From the NCBI RefSeq assembly GCF_045310695.1, contig NZ_JBJIAA010000004.1, positions 245,420-309,419 of the forward strand: a stretch of DNA of 64,000 nt. The letters run 5' to 3'. The notes below the pieces were generated by a model, which made no database searches, was not told the DNA's origin, and worked only from the letters and a program-made list of their open reading frames with translations. Shown one piece after another: positions 26,878-35,011 of the stretch; within the stretch, counting starts at the first letter, position 1, and every line of letters starts with the position of its first letter. Made by a program: the position numbers and the translations under genes. The stretch comes from Clostridium_S neuense (GTDB taxonomy: Bacteria; Bacillota; Clostridia; Clostridiales; Clostridiaceae).

Positions 26878-27948
26878 CTATTTTAGTATTTTAGATAAGA
26901 TTTCATCTTCATCTATAACTTTCTTTGCCATATCACGATTTTCCTTTACATGAAGATAAGTATATCTTCCTGGTTTTATACTTGGTGCCATATCAATAGC
27001 TTTTTTATAATCTTCTTTTTTAAGTTCAAGAGTTTTAGTATAATCAAAAAAGCCAGTCTCTGAAAGCACTTTTTTAATTCTTTGAAACCTATGATTTTGA
27101 ACCTTTGCCATTATATATGTTGCAATTCCAACTTGTATTCCATGAAGCTGAGGTTTATCTAAAAACTTATCCAAAGCATGTGATATTAAATGCTCAGAAC
27201 CACTTGCTGGAGAGCTGTTTCCTGCAATTTCCATGGCTATTCCGTTCATAGTTAATGAATCCACAAGTTCTTTCAAGAATAAATCTTCCTTTATACCTTT
27301 AAATTCAGTTCTTACAAAGCTATTTACGGATTTTTTTGATATCATAACTGCAAAATCATCTACATAGGTTTTGCCATTATCTTCTTCAAATTTCCAGTCA
27401 TAAAGAGCTGTTATGTTGGAAACTAAATCACCTATTCCAGAGTATATAAACTTTTCTGGTGCTCCTTTCAAAACATCTATATCAACTATTATTCCATAAG
27501 GTGTTTTTGCTGGAAAAGAAGTTCTTTTACCCTTTAAAGTAAGAGAAGCTACTGTACTTGAAAAACCATCATTTGATGTGGATGTAGGAACACTTATAAA
27601 AGGCATCTTTTTTAAAAAGCTCATATATTTAACTGCATCTATAGCCTTTCCTCCTCCTACAGCTATAAGCGCGTCAACTTCTTTTGGTATTTCAAAAGCC
27701 TTAACACCAATTTCCTCAAAGTCTATATTTTTAACTTCTCCCATATTCTCAAGCTTTATACCAGCTTCACTTATAGAATTTTCAATTTCACTTCCAAATA
27801 GCTCATATATTCCATCCCCATAATAAATAGCTACATTTTCAAACTCACCTTTTTTTATTATGCTTCCTATATTTTTTAAATTTCCTTTTCCAACTTCAAG
27901 TATAGATGGTATTGAAATTCTATGATCTGATTTTTTCAATGTCTTCAC
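26878..27948 (-). CDS. sn-Glycerol-1-phosphate dehydrogenase (AraM/EgsA family)
   Basis: NAD(P)-dependent metal enzyme that reduces dihydroxyacetone phosphate to sn-glycerol-1-phosphate. Length is 356 residues. The nucleotide site shows DALIAVGGGKAIDAVKY (about 91-107), VPTSTSNDGFSS (about 121-132) follows, and metal ligands are in SGIGDLVSN and GSEHLISHAL (His, about 247). These fit the Fe-ADH_2 branch that includes AraM rather than glycerol dehydrogenase. It overlaps the upstream HAD phosphatase gene by 4 bp (ATGA), so the two are translationally coupled. In Bacillus the product feeds heptaprenylglyceryl lipids; no PcrB-like gene lies here. Confidence 0.85.
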   Translation of the reverse strand: MKTLKKSDHRISIPSILEVGKGNLKNIGSIIKKGEFENVAIYYGDGIYELFGSEIENSISEAGIKLENMGEVKNIDFEEIGVKAFEIPKEVDALIAVGGGKAIDAVKYMSFLKKMPFISVPTSTSNDGFSSTVASLTLKGKRTSFPAKTPYGIIVDIDVLKGAPEKFIYSGIGDLVSNITALYDWKFEEDNGKTYVDDFAVMISKKSVNSFVRTEFKGIKEDLFLKELVDSLTMNGIAMEIAGNSSPASGSEHLISHALDKFLDKPQLHGIQVGIATYIMAKVQNHRFQRIKKVLSETGFFDYTKTLELKKEDYKKAIDMAPSIKPGRYTYLHVKENRDMAKKVIDEDEILSKILK

Positions 27949-28595
27949 CCCTTTAAATAACCTTTAACTTTATCCCATATTTCTTTAAAATTTTCAAATT
28001 GAAAATACTTCTTATTTCTCTCCTCCAAAAGCTTTTGAAGACTGCTCTTTGCAAAAACTACATCAGCTATAAGAGCTGCATTTAAATCTGGCTCACTGTC
28101 CCCTGCATAAAATACAAAATCGTAACTCTCTTTTAATTTTTTTACTACCTTCCCCTTATCAATTCCGTATATATCGGAATAAAACTCATTTGTTTTATCA
28201 AGTTCAAAATGTATTCCATTAGCTTTAAATACACCTTTATTGGAATAAACCTTCACATCCTTGATACCCTTATTCTCAAACATTCTGTCTATATAATAAC
28301 TTGTTCCTGCGCTTACAACAGCAAAATCTCCACCATTTGCTTTTATGTTTTCTATAAATTCCTTAGCAAATGGATCTAATGATATTTTCATTATATCTTC
28401 AAATATTTCCTCTTCATTTCTACCTATGTTTTTAAATACATAGCCTAAATAGTCAATGTCCTTAATTTTTTTATTTATCCAGTCATTATATAATTTTTTA
28501 CAATCTTCTTTTAAATATTCTTCCATTATAATCTTGTAAAAGTCTTTTTCCGTAAGAGTACCATCAAAGTCTGATACAAATATAAATTTTTTCAT
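27945..28595 (-). CDS. HAD-superfamily phosphatase (MtnX/PSPase-like)
   Basis: A 216-residue haloacid dehalogenase-type phosphatase starting at MKKFIFVSD behind GAGGAG. Motif I is FVSDFDGTLTEKDF (D9 and D11), motif II AVVSAGTSYYID (Ser, about 96), the motif III lysine lies in IDKGKVVKK, and motif IV is FYAGDSEPDLNAA (about 164-176). The helical cap between motifs I and II places it with subclass IB enzymes such as MtnX and phosphoserine phosphatase. Coupled to glycerol-1-phosphate dehydrogenase by a 4-bp overlap, so a glycerol phosphate or phospholipid precursor is a plausible substrate. This is inference. Confidence 0.85.
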   Translation of the reverse strand: MKKFIFVSDFDGTLTEKDFYKIIMEEYLKEDCKKLYNDWINKKIKDIDYLGYVFKNIGRNEEEIFEDIMKISLDPFAKEFIENIKANGGDFAVVSAGTSYYIDRMFENKGIKDVKVYSNKGVFKANGIHFELDKTNEFYSDIYGIDKGKVVKKLKESYDFVFYAGDSEPDLNAALIADVVFAKSSLQKLLEERNKKYFQFENFKEIWDKVKGYLKG

Positions 28596-28624
28596 AATTA
28601 TGCTCCTCATAATCTAACCTTTTA

Positions 28625-28710
28625 AAGACAAACCACATTGAAACTTAAAATTTATTTGTACCAAAATGCCAGCTTCCGGGCATTATAGTGCACATGAATT
28701 TTAATAGCTT
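28625..28710 (+). repeat. Repeat A copy 4, right end missing
   Basis: Begins AAAGACAAACCACATTGAAA, includes TTGTACCAAAATGCCAGCTT and GTGCACATGAATTTTAATAG, then stops before the terminal GGTTTATCT. It lies upstream of the HAD phosphatase gene. Confidence 0.8.
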
Positions 28711-28796
28711 CACTATACACTTTAATATTCGCTATTTTTATTAATATTATTTATAGGTGTATAGTAAAAATATAGGTGTTCTTTTTTACAAGCCGC

Positions 28797-28969
28797 TCAT
28801 AAGACTTCATGCACAGCATAGCCAAACCTATATAATACCTTTTTCAAGAATTCATCTACTTTGCTTGTGTATTTTTCATAACTTCATCTGTGAATTTAAA
28901 TATATCCTTATAATAATCATCAGAATTTACATTTCCGTCTTTTAGCAAATACGTAATTATTTTTTCCAT
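28797..28969 (-). pseudogene. Small gene behind the LUD protein, apparently frameshifted
   Basis: The ATG lies 2 bp after the stop of the LUD gene. It reads MEKIITYLLKDGNVNSDD and on to ...DEVMKNTQAK, then TAG at 28856. In the next frame the same stretch continues as SKVDEFLKKVLYRFGYAVHE and VL before a stop at 28797. A single shift near 28860 would give one protein of about 56 residues. It may be a broken gene, a sequencing error, or a truly short 37-residue product. Family not recognised. Confidence 0.4.
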
Positions 28970-28971
28970 AA

Positions 28972-29613
28972 TTAATACCCCAAGTCTTTACCCACTATAA
29001 TTACTTTTATTCTTCCTTTTTTGCCTTGTCTTCTTATTAAAGTATACTCGTTACATATCCTATCACTGCTTTTACAATCCATGCAGTGTCCAACCTTAGT
29101 ACATGGTGTTGTCTTGTTAAGTCTTTTAGCATTTACAGGTGCAGAAATTTCTCTATTCCTGTTTATAGCTTCATGTACATCCTTTACAATCTTATTGATT
29201 CCTGCAATTACAATAACTTTATCTGGTCCATAGAGCATTGCTGCAACTCTGTTACCATTTCCGTCAACATTATAAAGTTCACCATTTTCTGTCAAAGCAT
29301 TTGTACTTACCAAATATGAATCTGCAAAGAAACCTTTTCTAAATATTTCCTTAATCTCATCTGGAGTAAGTCCCTCTTTATATCTATCAAGAAAATTAAA
29401 TTTTCCGCTTCTTAAATAATCTATTATTCCAGTTTCAAAAAGTGTCATTGATCCTCCGACTGCAACAGTTTCTCCTTCATTTATGAACTCTTTTACTTTA
29501 CTCAACACTTCTTCTTCATTTTTTACGAAATAGGCTTCCATATTGTTTTTTTCTAGGTTATCTATAGTTGTTTTAACTCTTTGTTCTATATTCCATAATA
29601 CATTCTTATCCAT
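28972..29613 (-). CDS. LUD-domain protein (LutC/YkgG-like, DUF162)
   Basis: A 213-residue protein of the LUD family associated with lactate utilisation. Characteristic segments are EGETVAVGGSMTLFETGIID (about 46-65), ADSYLVSTNALTENGELYN and RVAAMLYGPDKVIVIAGINK. The C-terminal part has a cysteine cluster, TPCTKVGHCMDCKSSDRICN, which could hold an iron-sulfur cluster. The partners LutA and LutB are absent, so this stand-alone protein probably serves another redox role. RBS AGAGGAGAG. Confidence 0.8.
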   Translation of the reverse strand: MDKNVLWNIEQRVKTTIDNLEKNNMEAYFVKNEEEVLSKVKEFINEGETVAVGGSMTLFETGIIDYLRSGKFNFLDRYKEGLTPDEIKEIFRKGFFADSYLVSTNALTENGELYNVDGNGNRVAAMLYGPDKVIVIAGINKIVKDVHEAINRNREISAPVNAKRLNKTTPCTKVGHCMDCKSSDRICNEYTLIRRQGKKGRIKVIIVGKDLGY

Positions 29614-29633
29614 AAAATCTCTCCTCTATTTAT

Positions 29634-29664
29634 AGTTTCAAGTTTCAATGTGGTTTATCTTTAC
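29634..29664 (-). repeat. Repeat A copy 5, terminal fragment
   Basis: Only one end remains, inverted: AAGTTTCAATGTGGTTTATC followed by TTTACC. With copy 4 it flanks the LUD gene in opposite orientation, though the interior halves are missing. The rest of 29665-29821 is AT-rich upstream sequence of the next gene. Confidence 0.6.
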
Positions 29665-29821
29665 CAATACACATTTCATTTATAATCTCTTGTCCATAAT
29701 TATATCATATTTTAGTTAATGTAAAATAAAAATCCACATATATACTTTAATGTTTTCATGTAACAATTTTTTATATATTGAATATCATAATTATTGTGAA
29801 TAAAATTTTTGGAGGAATTGA

Positions 29822-30097
29822 ATGTCAATCTATAGAGATAGTTCTGAACTTTCTAACGAACATACTGATGAAAAAGATGAATATGAAGCAAACTCCAATC
29901 CTTGCTTTTATTGTCCATTTCTAGATAATGATGAAGCACAATCTAGGCAATATCATCATCGTCCTATAAGGAGGAGGAGAAGGAGAAGAAGACCTTTTTA
30001 TAATCCTTATTACTTTATGCCTTATTATTTTGATCATGACTATGACTATGATGATTATGATGACTACTATAGTGATTACTATGATGATTACTATTAA
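29822..30097 (+). CDS. Low-complexity Arg-stretch and Asp/Tyr-rich small protein
   Basis: A 91-residue protein not assigned to any family. An acidic N-terminus (residues 1-27) is followed by NPCFYCPF with a CxxC (29-32). Then comes QSRQYHHRPI and a run of eight arginines (52-59), an aromatic segment FYNPYYFMPYYF, and a tail made almost only of Asp and Tyr (to residue 91). It has a good ribosome-binding site (GGAGGAATTGA) and its own terminator, so it is probably expressed. Composition recalls spore-coat or other cross-linked surface proteins; this is a guess. Confidence 0.75.
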   Translation: MSIYRDSSELSNEHTDEKDEYEANSNPCFYCPFLDNDEAQSRQYHHRPIRRRRRRRRPFYNPYYFMPYYFDHDYDYDDYDDYYSDYYDDYY

Positions 30098-30135
30098 ATC
30101 TATGTAATTAAATAGTTGATTTTCTTAAATCAAAA

Positions 30136-30180
30136 AATTCTATATCTAAATATTTTCATCCAATATTTAGATATAGAATT
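30136..30180. terminator. Long bidirectional terminator
   Basis: AATTCTATATCTAAATATT and its exact inverse form a 19-bp stem with a 7-nt loop. It is shared by the gene at 29822-30097 (plus) and the glycosyltransferase operon ending at 30195 (minus). Confidence 0.9.
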
Positions 30181-30194
30181 ATTTAATAAAAACT

Positions 30195-31565
30195 TTATAT
30201 ACGTTTATGCTTAGAGATTTCACTGTGCCCATAAATAAGCTCATCATACACTACATCTTTAAACGTCAGTACAATCACAATTAAAAGCATTGTAGAACCT
30301 AATCTTAATGCAAAGCAACTTTCTCTTTCTAAAAACAGATAATTTCTATATGCTAAAAGTGAAGCCGCAACAGTCATAGGTAATATATACCACTTCTTTT
30401 TATTGAGACACACATATAATAAAGCAAATACCTCTGCTAAATAAAAATATCTATCATGCATTTTAGGCAGCAAATATGGTATTATAAGTGTTAAGACAAA
30501 GCAAATTTCTATATACTTTCTGTTTTCTAACGCATCTTTAAAGAGATATATTAAGCAAATAAACAGCAACATAACAGTAGCAGCAACTAATAATGAAGGT
30601 AAATATAATGCTTCATAATTACTACTTGTATTATCAACTAAAGAGTACAAACTCGGACTATTTGCTGAAAGAATTTTAACGTAATCTGCTTGATTAAAAT
30701 AAATCATAAAAACCTCATTTAAGGGTCTTCCACACAATATATCTGGAAGCAGTTCTATAAAAAAAGTTATAGGAAACAAAATTAAATGCTTAATATTATA
30801 CTCTCCTTTAAATATAAATACCAATATTATTGGCAATATGAAAATACTTTGAAGCTTAAAACAAAAAGCTGTAGAAAATAATATAATTCCAAGATACTTT
30901 TTATTATTCAAAGTATAATATAAACCCATTAAGCAAAATGAAGCATATATACTATCACATTGCCCCCACATAGCACTGTTCAGTATAACTGTTGGCAAAC
31001 ATAAAAATGCAAAAAATGAAATGAACGGCAAAAGTGACTTTTCTCCTGTAAATTTGGAAATCATCTTAAATACATATATAGCAATTAAATAGTCAAAAAC
31101 AGTAGAAACATATTTAATTAAATATAGCGAATGCATTTTGAATTTAGATATAATAAAAAGTATATACATGTATGGCGGATTATAATTTCCAATATTCTTT
31201 CCCAAAGATTCCACTCCCGGATATTGCCTCATTTTATCTATCCAAACCTTTAAGTAATCTATATAGTCTCCAGACATGTACTTAAACATGCTTATTCTTA
31301 TGTATATAGTTAATGCTAAAATAATCATAAAAATAATTTTCATACTTGTTTCTTTACATATAGTTTTATACCAATGAACTACAAAACAAAAAAGCATTAA
31401 AAATAAAATCAGTAAAGCTAATTTTCCTCGCCTTCCTAAAGAATATATTTGCATAACCTTAATTAACTCTGTTTCTCCTAATCCAAATATAAGTATTCCT
31501 ATAATACTTAATAAATTTACCTTAAAAAAATTTATCAATTTATTAATTAATGCATTTACATTCAT
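30195..31565 (-). CDS. Polytopic membrane glycosyltransferase (GT-C, Gpi18/mannosyltransferase-like)
   Basis: A 456-residue protein with about 10-12 predicted membrane helices. The first extracellular loop holds an acidic motif (MSGDYIDYLKVWIDKMR, about 115-131) and GNYNPPYMYILF, typical of GT-C enzymes using polyprenyl-phosphate sugars. SAMWGQCDSIYASFCLMGLY and LPKMHDRYFY are further conserved regions of the Gpi18-like group. It overlaps the upstream GT2 gene by 23 bp. Together they suggest a lipid-linked sugar made inside and transferred outside to a protein or wall polymer. Confidence 0.8.
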   Translation of the reverse strand: MNVNALINKLINFFKVNLLSIIGILIFGLGETELIKVMQIYSLGRRGKLALLILFLMLFCFVVHWYKTICKETSMKIIFMIILALTIYIRISMFKYMSGDYIDYLKVWIDKMRQYPGVESLGKNIGNYNPPYMYILFIISKFKMHSLYLIKYVSTVFDYLIAIYVFKMISKFTGEKSLLPFISFFAFLCLPTVILNSAMWGQCDSIYASFCLMGLYYTLNNKKYLGIILFSTAFCFKLQSIFILPIILVFIFKGEYNIKHLILFPITFFIELLPDILCGRPLNEVFMIYFNQADYVKILSANSPSLYSLVDNTSSNYEALYLPSLLVAATVMLLFICLIYLFKDALENRKYIEICFVLTLIIPYLLPKMHDRYFYLAEVFALLYVCLNKKKWYILPMTVAASLLAYRNYLFLERESCFALRLGSTMLLIVIVLTFKDVVYDELIYGHSEISKHKRI

Positions 31566-32508
31566 TGCTGCTATCTCCCATATTTATTTCTTCATTTATA
31601 ATATATAAAGGTCTTTTTTTGCTTTCATCATATATTCTGCTTATGTATTCCCCTAATAAACACATGGCACCAAGCTGAATTCCACTAAAAAATGTAACAA
31701 TCATAGTAATTGGTAGATATGTTTGTATTTTATTTTTAAATATAAATTTCATTATAATTATATATAAGAATATAAAAATTGAAATTCCAATACATGAAAA
31801 ACTTAAAAAGCCAATTAATTTTAAGGGTTTAGGAGAAAATGAGATTATTCCATCCTCCGCAAATTTAATCATTTTTTTCAAAGGATATTTAGTTTTTCCT
31901 GCAAACCTCTCTTGCCTCTCGTACTCTATAGGGATTTGTCTAAAACCTATCCAACTCATCATCCCTCTTACAAATCTATTATTTTCGTTCATAGTACTAA
32001 AAACGTCGGCAACTTTTCTATCTATGAGTCTAAAATCACCTACATCCAAAGGTATATCTATACTGGTCATATTATTTAAAAATCTGTAAAAAAGCTTTGC
32101 TGTTAAAAGTTTAAATACTGATTCTCCTTTTCTTTTGACCCGCTTTCCATAAACCACCTCATATCCTTTTTCCCATAACTTAATCATCTGTGGAATTAAT
32201 TCTGGCGGATCCTGTAAATCTGCATCTATTATAACAACAGCATCACCTTTAGCTTTATTTATTCCCGCAGTTACAGCTATTTGATGTCCAAAATTTCTAG
32301 AAAAACTAATTACTTTAACTTTATTATTTAACGCAGCGATATTCCTAAGAATATTTAAAGTATCATCCCTGCTTCCATCATCTACAAAAATCAATTCGTA
32401 TTTTATTGAATTACGTTCCATGGTACTTTTTAATCTTTTGTAACATTCATTAGCAACATCTTCTTCATAATACATAGGCACTACAATAGATACTAGTTTA
32501 TTATTCAT
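31543..32508 (-). CDS. Polyprenyl-phosphate glycosyltransferase (GtrB-like GT2)
   Basis: A 321-residue membrane-anchored GT2 starting at MNNKLVSIV behind GGAGAA. The catalytic half has SIVVPMYYEEDVANE, VIIDADLQDPPELIPQM (DxD-like) and DVGDFRLIDRK. Two C-terminal membrane helices (about 230-290) are typical of GtrB/DPM-type enzymes that make undecaprenyl-phosphate glucose or mannose. It is translationally coupled to the GT-C gene by an overlap. This organisation fits the classical synthase-plus-transferase pair. Confidence 0.88.
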   Translation of the reverse strand: MNNKLVSIVVPMYYEEDVANECYKRLKSTMERNSIKYELIFVDDGSRDDTLNILRNIAALNNKVKVISFSRNFGHQIAVTAGINKAKGDAVVIIDADLQDPPELIPQMIKLWEKGYEVVYGKRVKRKGESVFKLLTAKLFYRFLNNMTSIDIPLDVGDFRLIDRKVADVFSTMNENNRFVRGMMSWIGFRQIPIEYERQERFAGKTKYPLKKMIKFAEDGIISFSPKPLKLIGFLSFSCIGISIFIFLYIIIMKFIFKNKIQTYLPITMIVTFFSGIQLGAMCLLGEYISRIYDESKKRPLYIINEEINMGDSSNECKCIN

Positions 32509-32657
32509 TCTAAATTCTCCAGTCTTTATAAATTTAAGAATCACATCATAATTATTATATTATAATGTTTTTACCAAATTTAACAAAGTTGTTTCCAAAA
32601 TGTTTCTAAAATACTTATTTTACTTTAAATATAAATTTTACAGAGCTTAAAATAAAA

Positions 32658-32677
32658 ACCCGCATATAAATGCGGGT
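32658..32677 (-). terminator. Terminator after the SASP gene
   Basis: ACCCGCA and TGCGGGT form a G+C-rich stem, followed by T-rich sequence on the minus strand, 10 bp after the SASP stop. Region 32509-32657 upstream of the glycosyltransferase holds no other gene. Confidence 0.8.
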
Positions 32678-32687
32678 CTTTACTAAA

Positions 32688-32885
32688 TTATTTTAAATCA
32701 TTTTCGTAACTCTCAACCATTTTTTTAACCATTTGGCCGCCAACAGAACCATTTTCCCTTGAAGTAAGATCTCCGTTGTAGCCTTTTTTTAAGTTTACAC
32801 CTACTTCACTAGCAGCCTCCATTTTAAATTTATCTAATCCTTCTTTAGCTTCTGGTACTAATTTTCTATTATTGCTTCTTGCCAT
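32688..32885 (-). CDS. Small acid-soluble spore protein, alpha/beta type
   Basis: A 65-residue DNA-coating protein of the dormant spore. The conserved features are KMEAASEVGVNL (the germination protease cuts after this Glu) and GDLTSRENGSVGGQMVKKMV. It is slightly short but complete for the family. Expected to be made in the forespore under sigma-G. A clear sigma-G promoter could not be confirmed by eye in 32886-33100. RBS GGAGGAATTAACC. Confidence 0.95.
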   Translation of the reverse strand: MARSNNRKLVPEAKEGLDKFKMEAASEVGVNLKKGYNGDLTSRENGSVGGQMVKKMVESYENDLK

Positions 32886-33182
32886 GGTTAATTCCTCCTA
32901 TGATTTTATAATATTATAAATTTAAAAACATAATTTAAATTTACAATATAAGTTTTCACAAATTGCCAGGTAAATATTCTATAAAAATTGTTACAATAGT
33001 TGAAATTGCGACACTTTTTTACATATTATTCTAAACTATCTTTTTATTATCTATATTCCTTAGATATGTGTGTAACAATATTGTAATAAAAAATATTTCT
33101 TTTGTAACCAAATACTCTATATTTAGTGATAAATTATAGTTATAGTCGTAAATTAATATATTTAATAAGGTGGTAATGTTAA

Positions 33183-34145
33183 ATGTTAAACAATAGCATA
33201 AAAAAGCATAATGGCATAAAAAAAATCATTCCGCTGTTTATATGCATATTAGCACTAATTTCATTATTTATTTTTACACAATTATTATCATTAAATAATA
33301 AGTCAAAAATTACAAGCACACAAAAAATTAAAACCTCTACTTCAAAAATTGCTACATCACCAAGAAAGAATCCTCTAAAAGTAGATAGTTCAAAAATTAA
33401 TTTAAGCGTTGCAGCTTATAATAAGACTACTAGCAATGCTTCTCAGTCACTATCTGATGCTAGAAAGCAAAACATTCCAAGCTATGGAGTAAAAGTTGAA
33501 GATGCTTTTAAAGAAGATGGTAAAAAAACTGCCTATTTAACGTTTGATGATGGCCCTTCAACTACTGTAACTCCAAAAATATTGAATACTCTAAAGATTT
33601 ACAATGCACATGCAACGTTTTTTTTATTAGGACAAGTTATAGAGCAAAATCCAAATTCAAAAAACTTAGTTAAAAGAATTTTTGAAGAAGGTAATTCTAT
33701 AGGAAATCATACTTATTCTCATAATCTTAAATTACTATACCCAAACAACGTGCTAAATATCAGCCAATTTATGAGTGAAGTAGATAAAACATCTAATATA
33801 CTTAAAGGAATTTTAGGACAAGCATTTTCTACAAGAGTTATTAGAATGCCTGGCGGCTATATGTCTAGAGTGTATTATAAAGATCCTAATTTGCAGAGTT
33901 TTAAAAATGTTCTTGCTCAAAGAAACATGGTAAGCATTGACTGGAATGCATATGATTTTGATGCTGAGGGTAAAAGAAAAAATGCTGACGAACTTTTAGA
34001 ACATGTTAAATCTACAGTAGCAAATAAAAGCAAGGTAGTTATTTTAATGCATGATACATATGGTAAAGAAGAAACAGCAAAAGCTTTACCTATGATAATA
34101 GAATATTTAAAATCAACTGGATATGAATTTAAAACACTATATTAG
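33183..34145 (+). CDS. Polysaccharide deacetylase (NodB-type, probable peptidoglycan deacetylase)
   Basis: A 320-residue secreted or membrane-anchored carbohydrate esterase family 4 enzyme. The membrane helix is at about 15-36. A Ser/Thr/Lys-rich linker follows to about residue 100. The NodB domain has TFDDGPST (about 120-127, catalytic and metal Asp), HTYSHN (metal His), RMPGG and VILMHDTYG near the end. It probably deacetylates GlcNAc in peptidoglycan, giving lysozyme resistance. Start ATG behind AAGGTGG. Monocistronic, with a strong terminator. Confidence 0.92.
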   Translation: MLNNSIKKHNGIKKIIPLFICILALISLFIFTQLLSLNNKSKITSTQKIKTSTSKIATSPRKNPLKVDSSKINLSVAAYNKTTSNASQSLSDARKQNIPSYGVKVEDAFKEDGKKTAYLTFDDGPSTTVTPKILNTLKIYNAHATFFLLGQVIEQNPNSKNLVKRIFEEGNSIGNHTYSHNLKLLYPNNVLNISQFMSEVDKTSNILKGILGQAFSTRVIRMPGGYMSRVYYKDPNLQSFKNVLAQRNMVSIDWNAYDFDAEGKRKNADELLEHVKSTVANKSKVVILMHDTYGKEETAKALPMIIEYLKSTGYEFKTLY

Positions 34146-34148
34146 TAT

Positions 34149-34193
34149 AAAAAATAAATGTTCCTAAAATTTTTTAGGAACATTTATTTTTTA
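34149..34193. terminator. Bidirectional terminator
   Basis: AAAATAAATGTTCCTAAA and its inverse form a perfect stem of about 18 bp with a short A/T loop, shared between the deacetylase gene (plus) and mgsA (minus). Confidence 0.9.
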
Positions 34194-34201
34194 TACTATA
34201 T

Positions 34202-34651
34202 TTAAAAATTATCTTTTCTTATTCTATCATAATAGTCAATTTCATGATTTTCATATTCTTTTTCAATAAGAGATGACTTCAATAAAAAATCTGCTGTAGA
34301 TTGATTCATTGCAACTGGAATATCATATAATACAGAAATTCTAAGAAGAGCTTTTACATCTGGATCATGAGGCTGTGCTGTAAGAGGATCCCAGAAGAAA
34401 ATCATCATATCTATTTTACCATCAACGATGCTTGCCCCTACTTGTTCATCTCCCCCCATAGGACCGCTTTTAAAACCCTTCACCTGCAATCCAGTACCTT
34501 CAGATATAAGTTTAGCAGTAGTACCTGTTCCACATAAAATATGTTTACCTAAAACATCAGCATTTGTCCTAGACCACTCAATTAATGCTTGTTTTCTATT
34601 GTCATGTGCTATTAATGCAATTGTTTTTTTCTTTCCTATTTTTTCTTTCAT
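34202..34651 (-). CDS. mgsA: Methylglyoxal synthase
   Basis: Cytosolic enzyme that converts dihydroxyacetone phosphate to methylglyoxal and phosphate, a bypass under phosphate limitation or sugar excess. Length is 149 residues. Family motifs: IALIAHDNRKQ (about 11-21), CGTGTTAKLI (phosphate-binding), SGPMGGDEQVG (with the catalytic Asp region) and FFWDPLTAQPHDPDVKALLR. All conserved residues are present. Single gene upstream of a long repeat-rich gap. Confidence 0.95.
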   Translation of the reverse strand: MKEKIGKKKTIALIAHDNRKQALIEWSRTNADVLGKHILCGTGTTAKLISEGTGLQVKGFKSGPMGGDEQVGASIVDGKIDMMIFFWDPLTAQPHDPDVKALLRISVLYDIPVAMNQSTADFLLKSSLIEKEYENHEIDYYDRIRKDNF

Positions 34652-34803
34652 AACCTTACCCCCAATATTTTGCTACAATTCTTTATATATTTTAATCTTG
34701 TAATACTAACTCTTAAAATATGACATTATTATATCATATCTTTCATAATGTATGTTAAAAATAGCCACAAGTTTTTTTGCAATTCCCTTTTACAATATGA
34801 GTA

Positions 34804-34897
34804 AAAATAAACAACCTTGAAACTTAAAATTTATTTATATCAAAATGCCGTCCTGGACATTATGGTTCACATGAATTTCAATAGTTGATCTAGTTTC
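34804..34897 (+). repeat. Repeat A copy 6
   Basis: Begins AAAATAAACAACCTTGAAAC, then CAAAATGCCGTCCTGGACAT and TTCACATGAATTTCAATAGT; the right end is eroded (GATCTAGTTT). It lies in the 885-bp gap between mgsA and feoA. That gap otherwise holds AT-rich sequence, repeat-B array 2 and the feo promoter. Confidence 0.75.
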
Positions 34898-35011
34898 ACT
34901 ATATAATATTTTGCACGTCCATATTATAAATAGACAAGCCTGTGCATAGAATTAATTAGTAGTTACTTTAGTCTTTTATTTATTACTAAGAACTCACTTA
35001 TTTGGCATTCT

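Noticed and set aside
28757..28945. Plus-strand frame of 62 codons
   Set aside because: It is antisense to the small gene behind the LUD gene and has no ribosome-binding site.
28625..29664. Composite transposon formed by inverted repeat-A ends around the LUD gene
   Set aside because: The two copies are truncated at different ends, share no target duplication, and no transposase is present.
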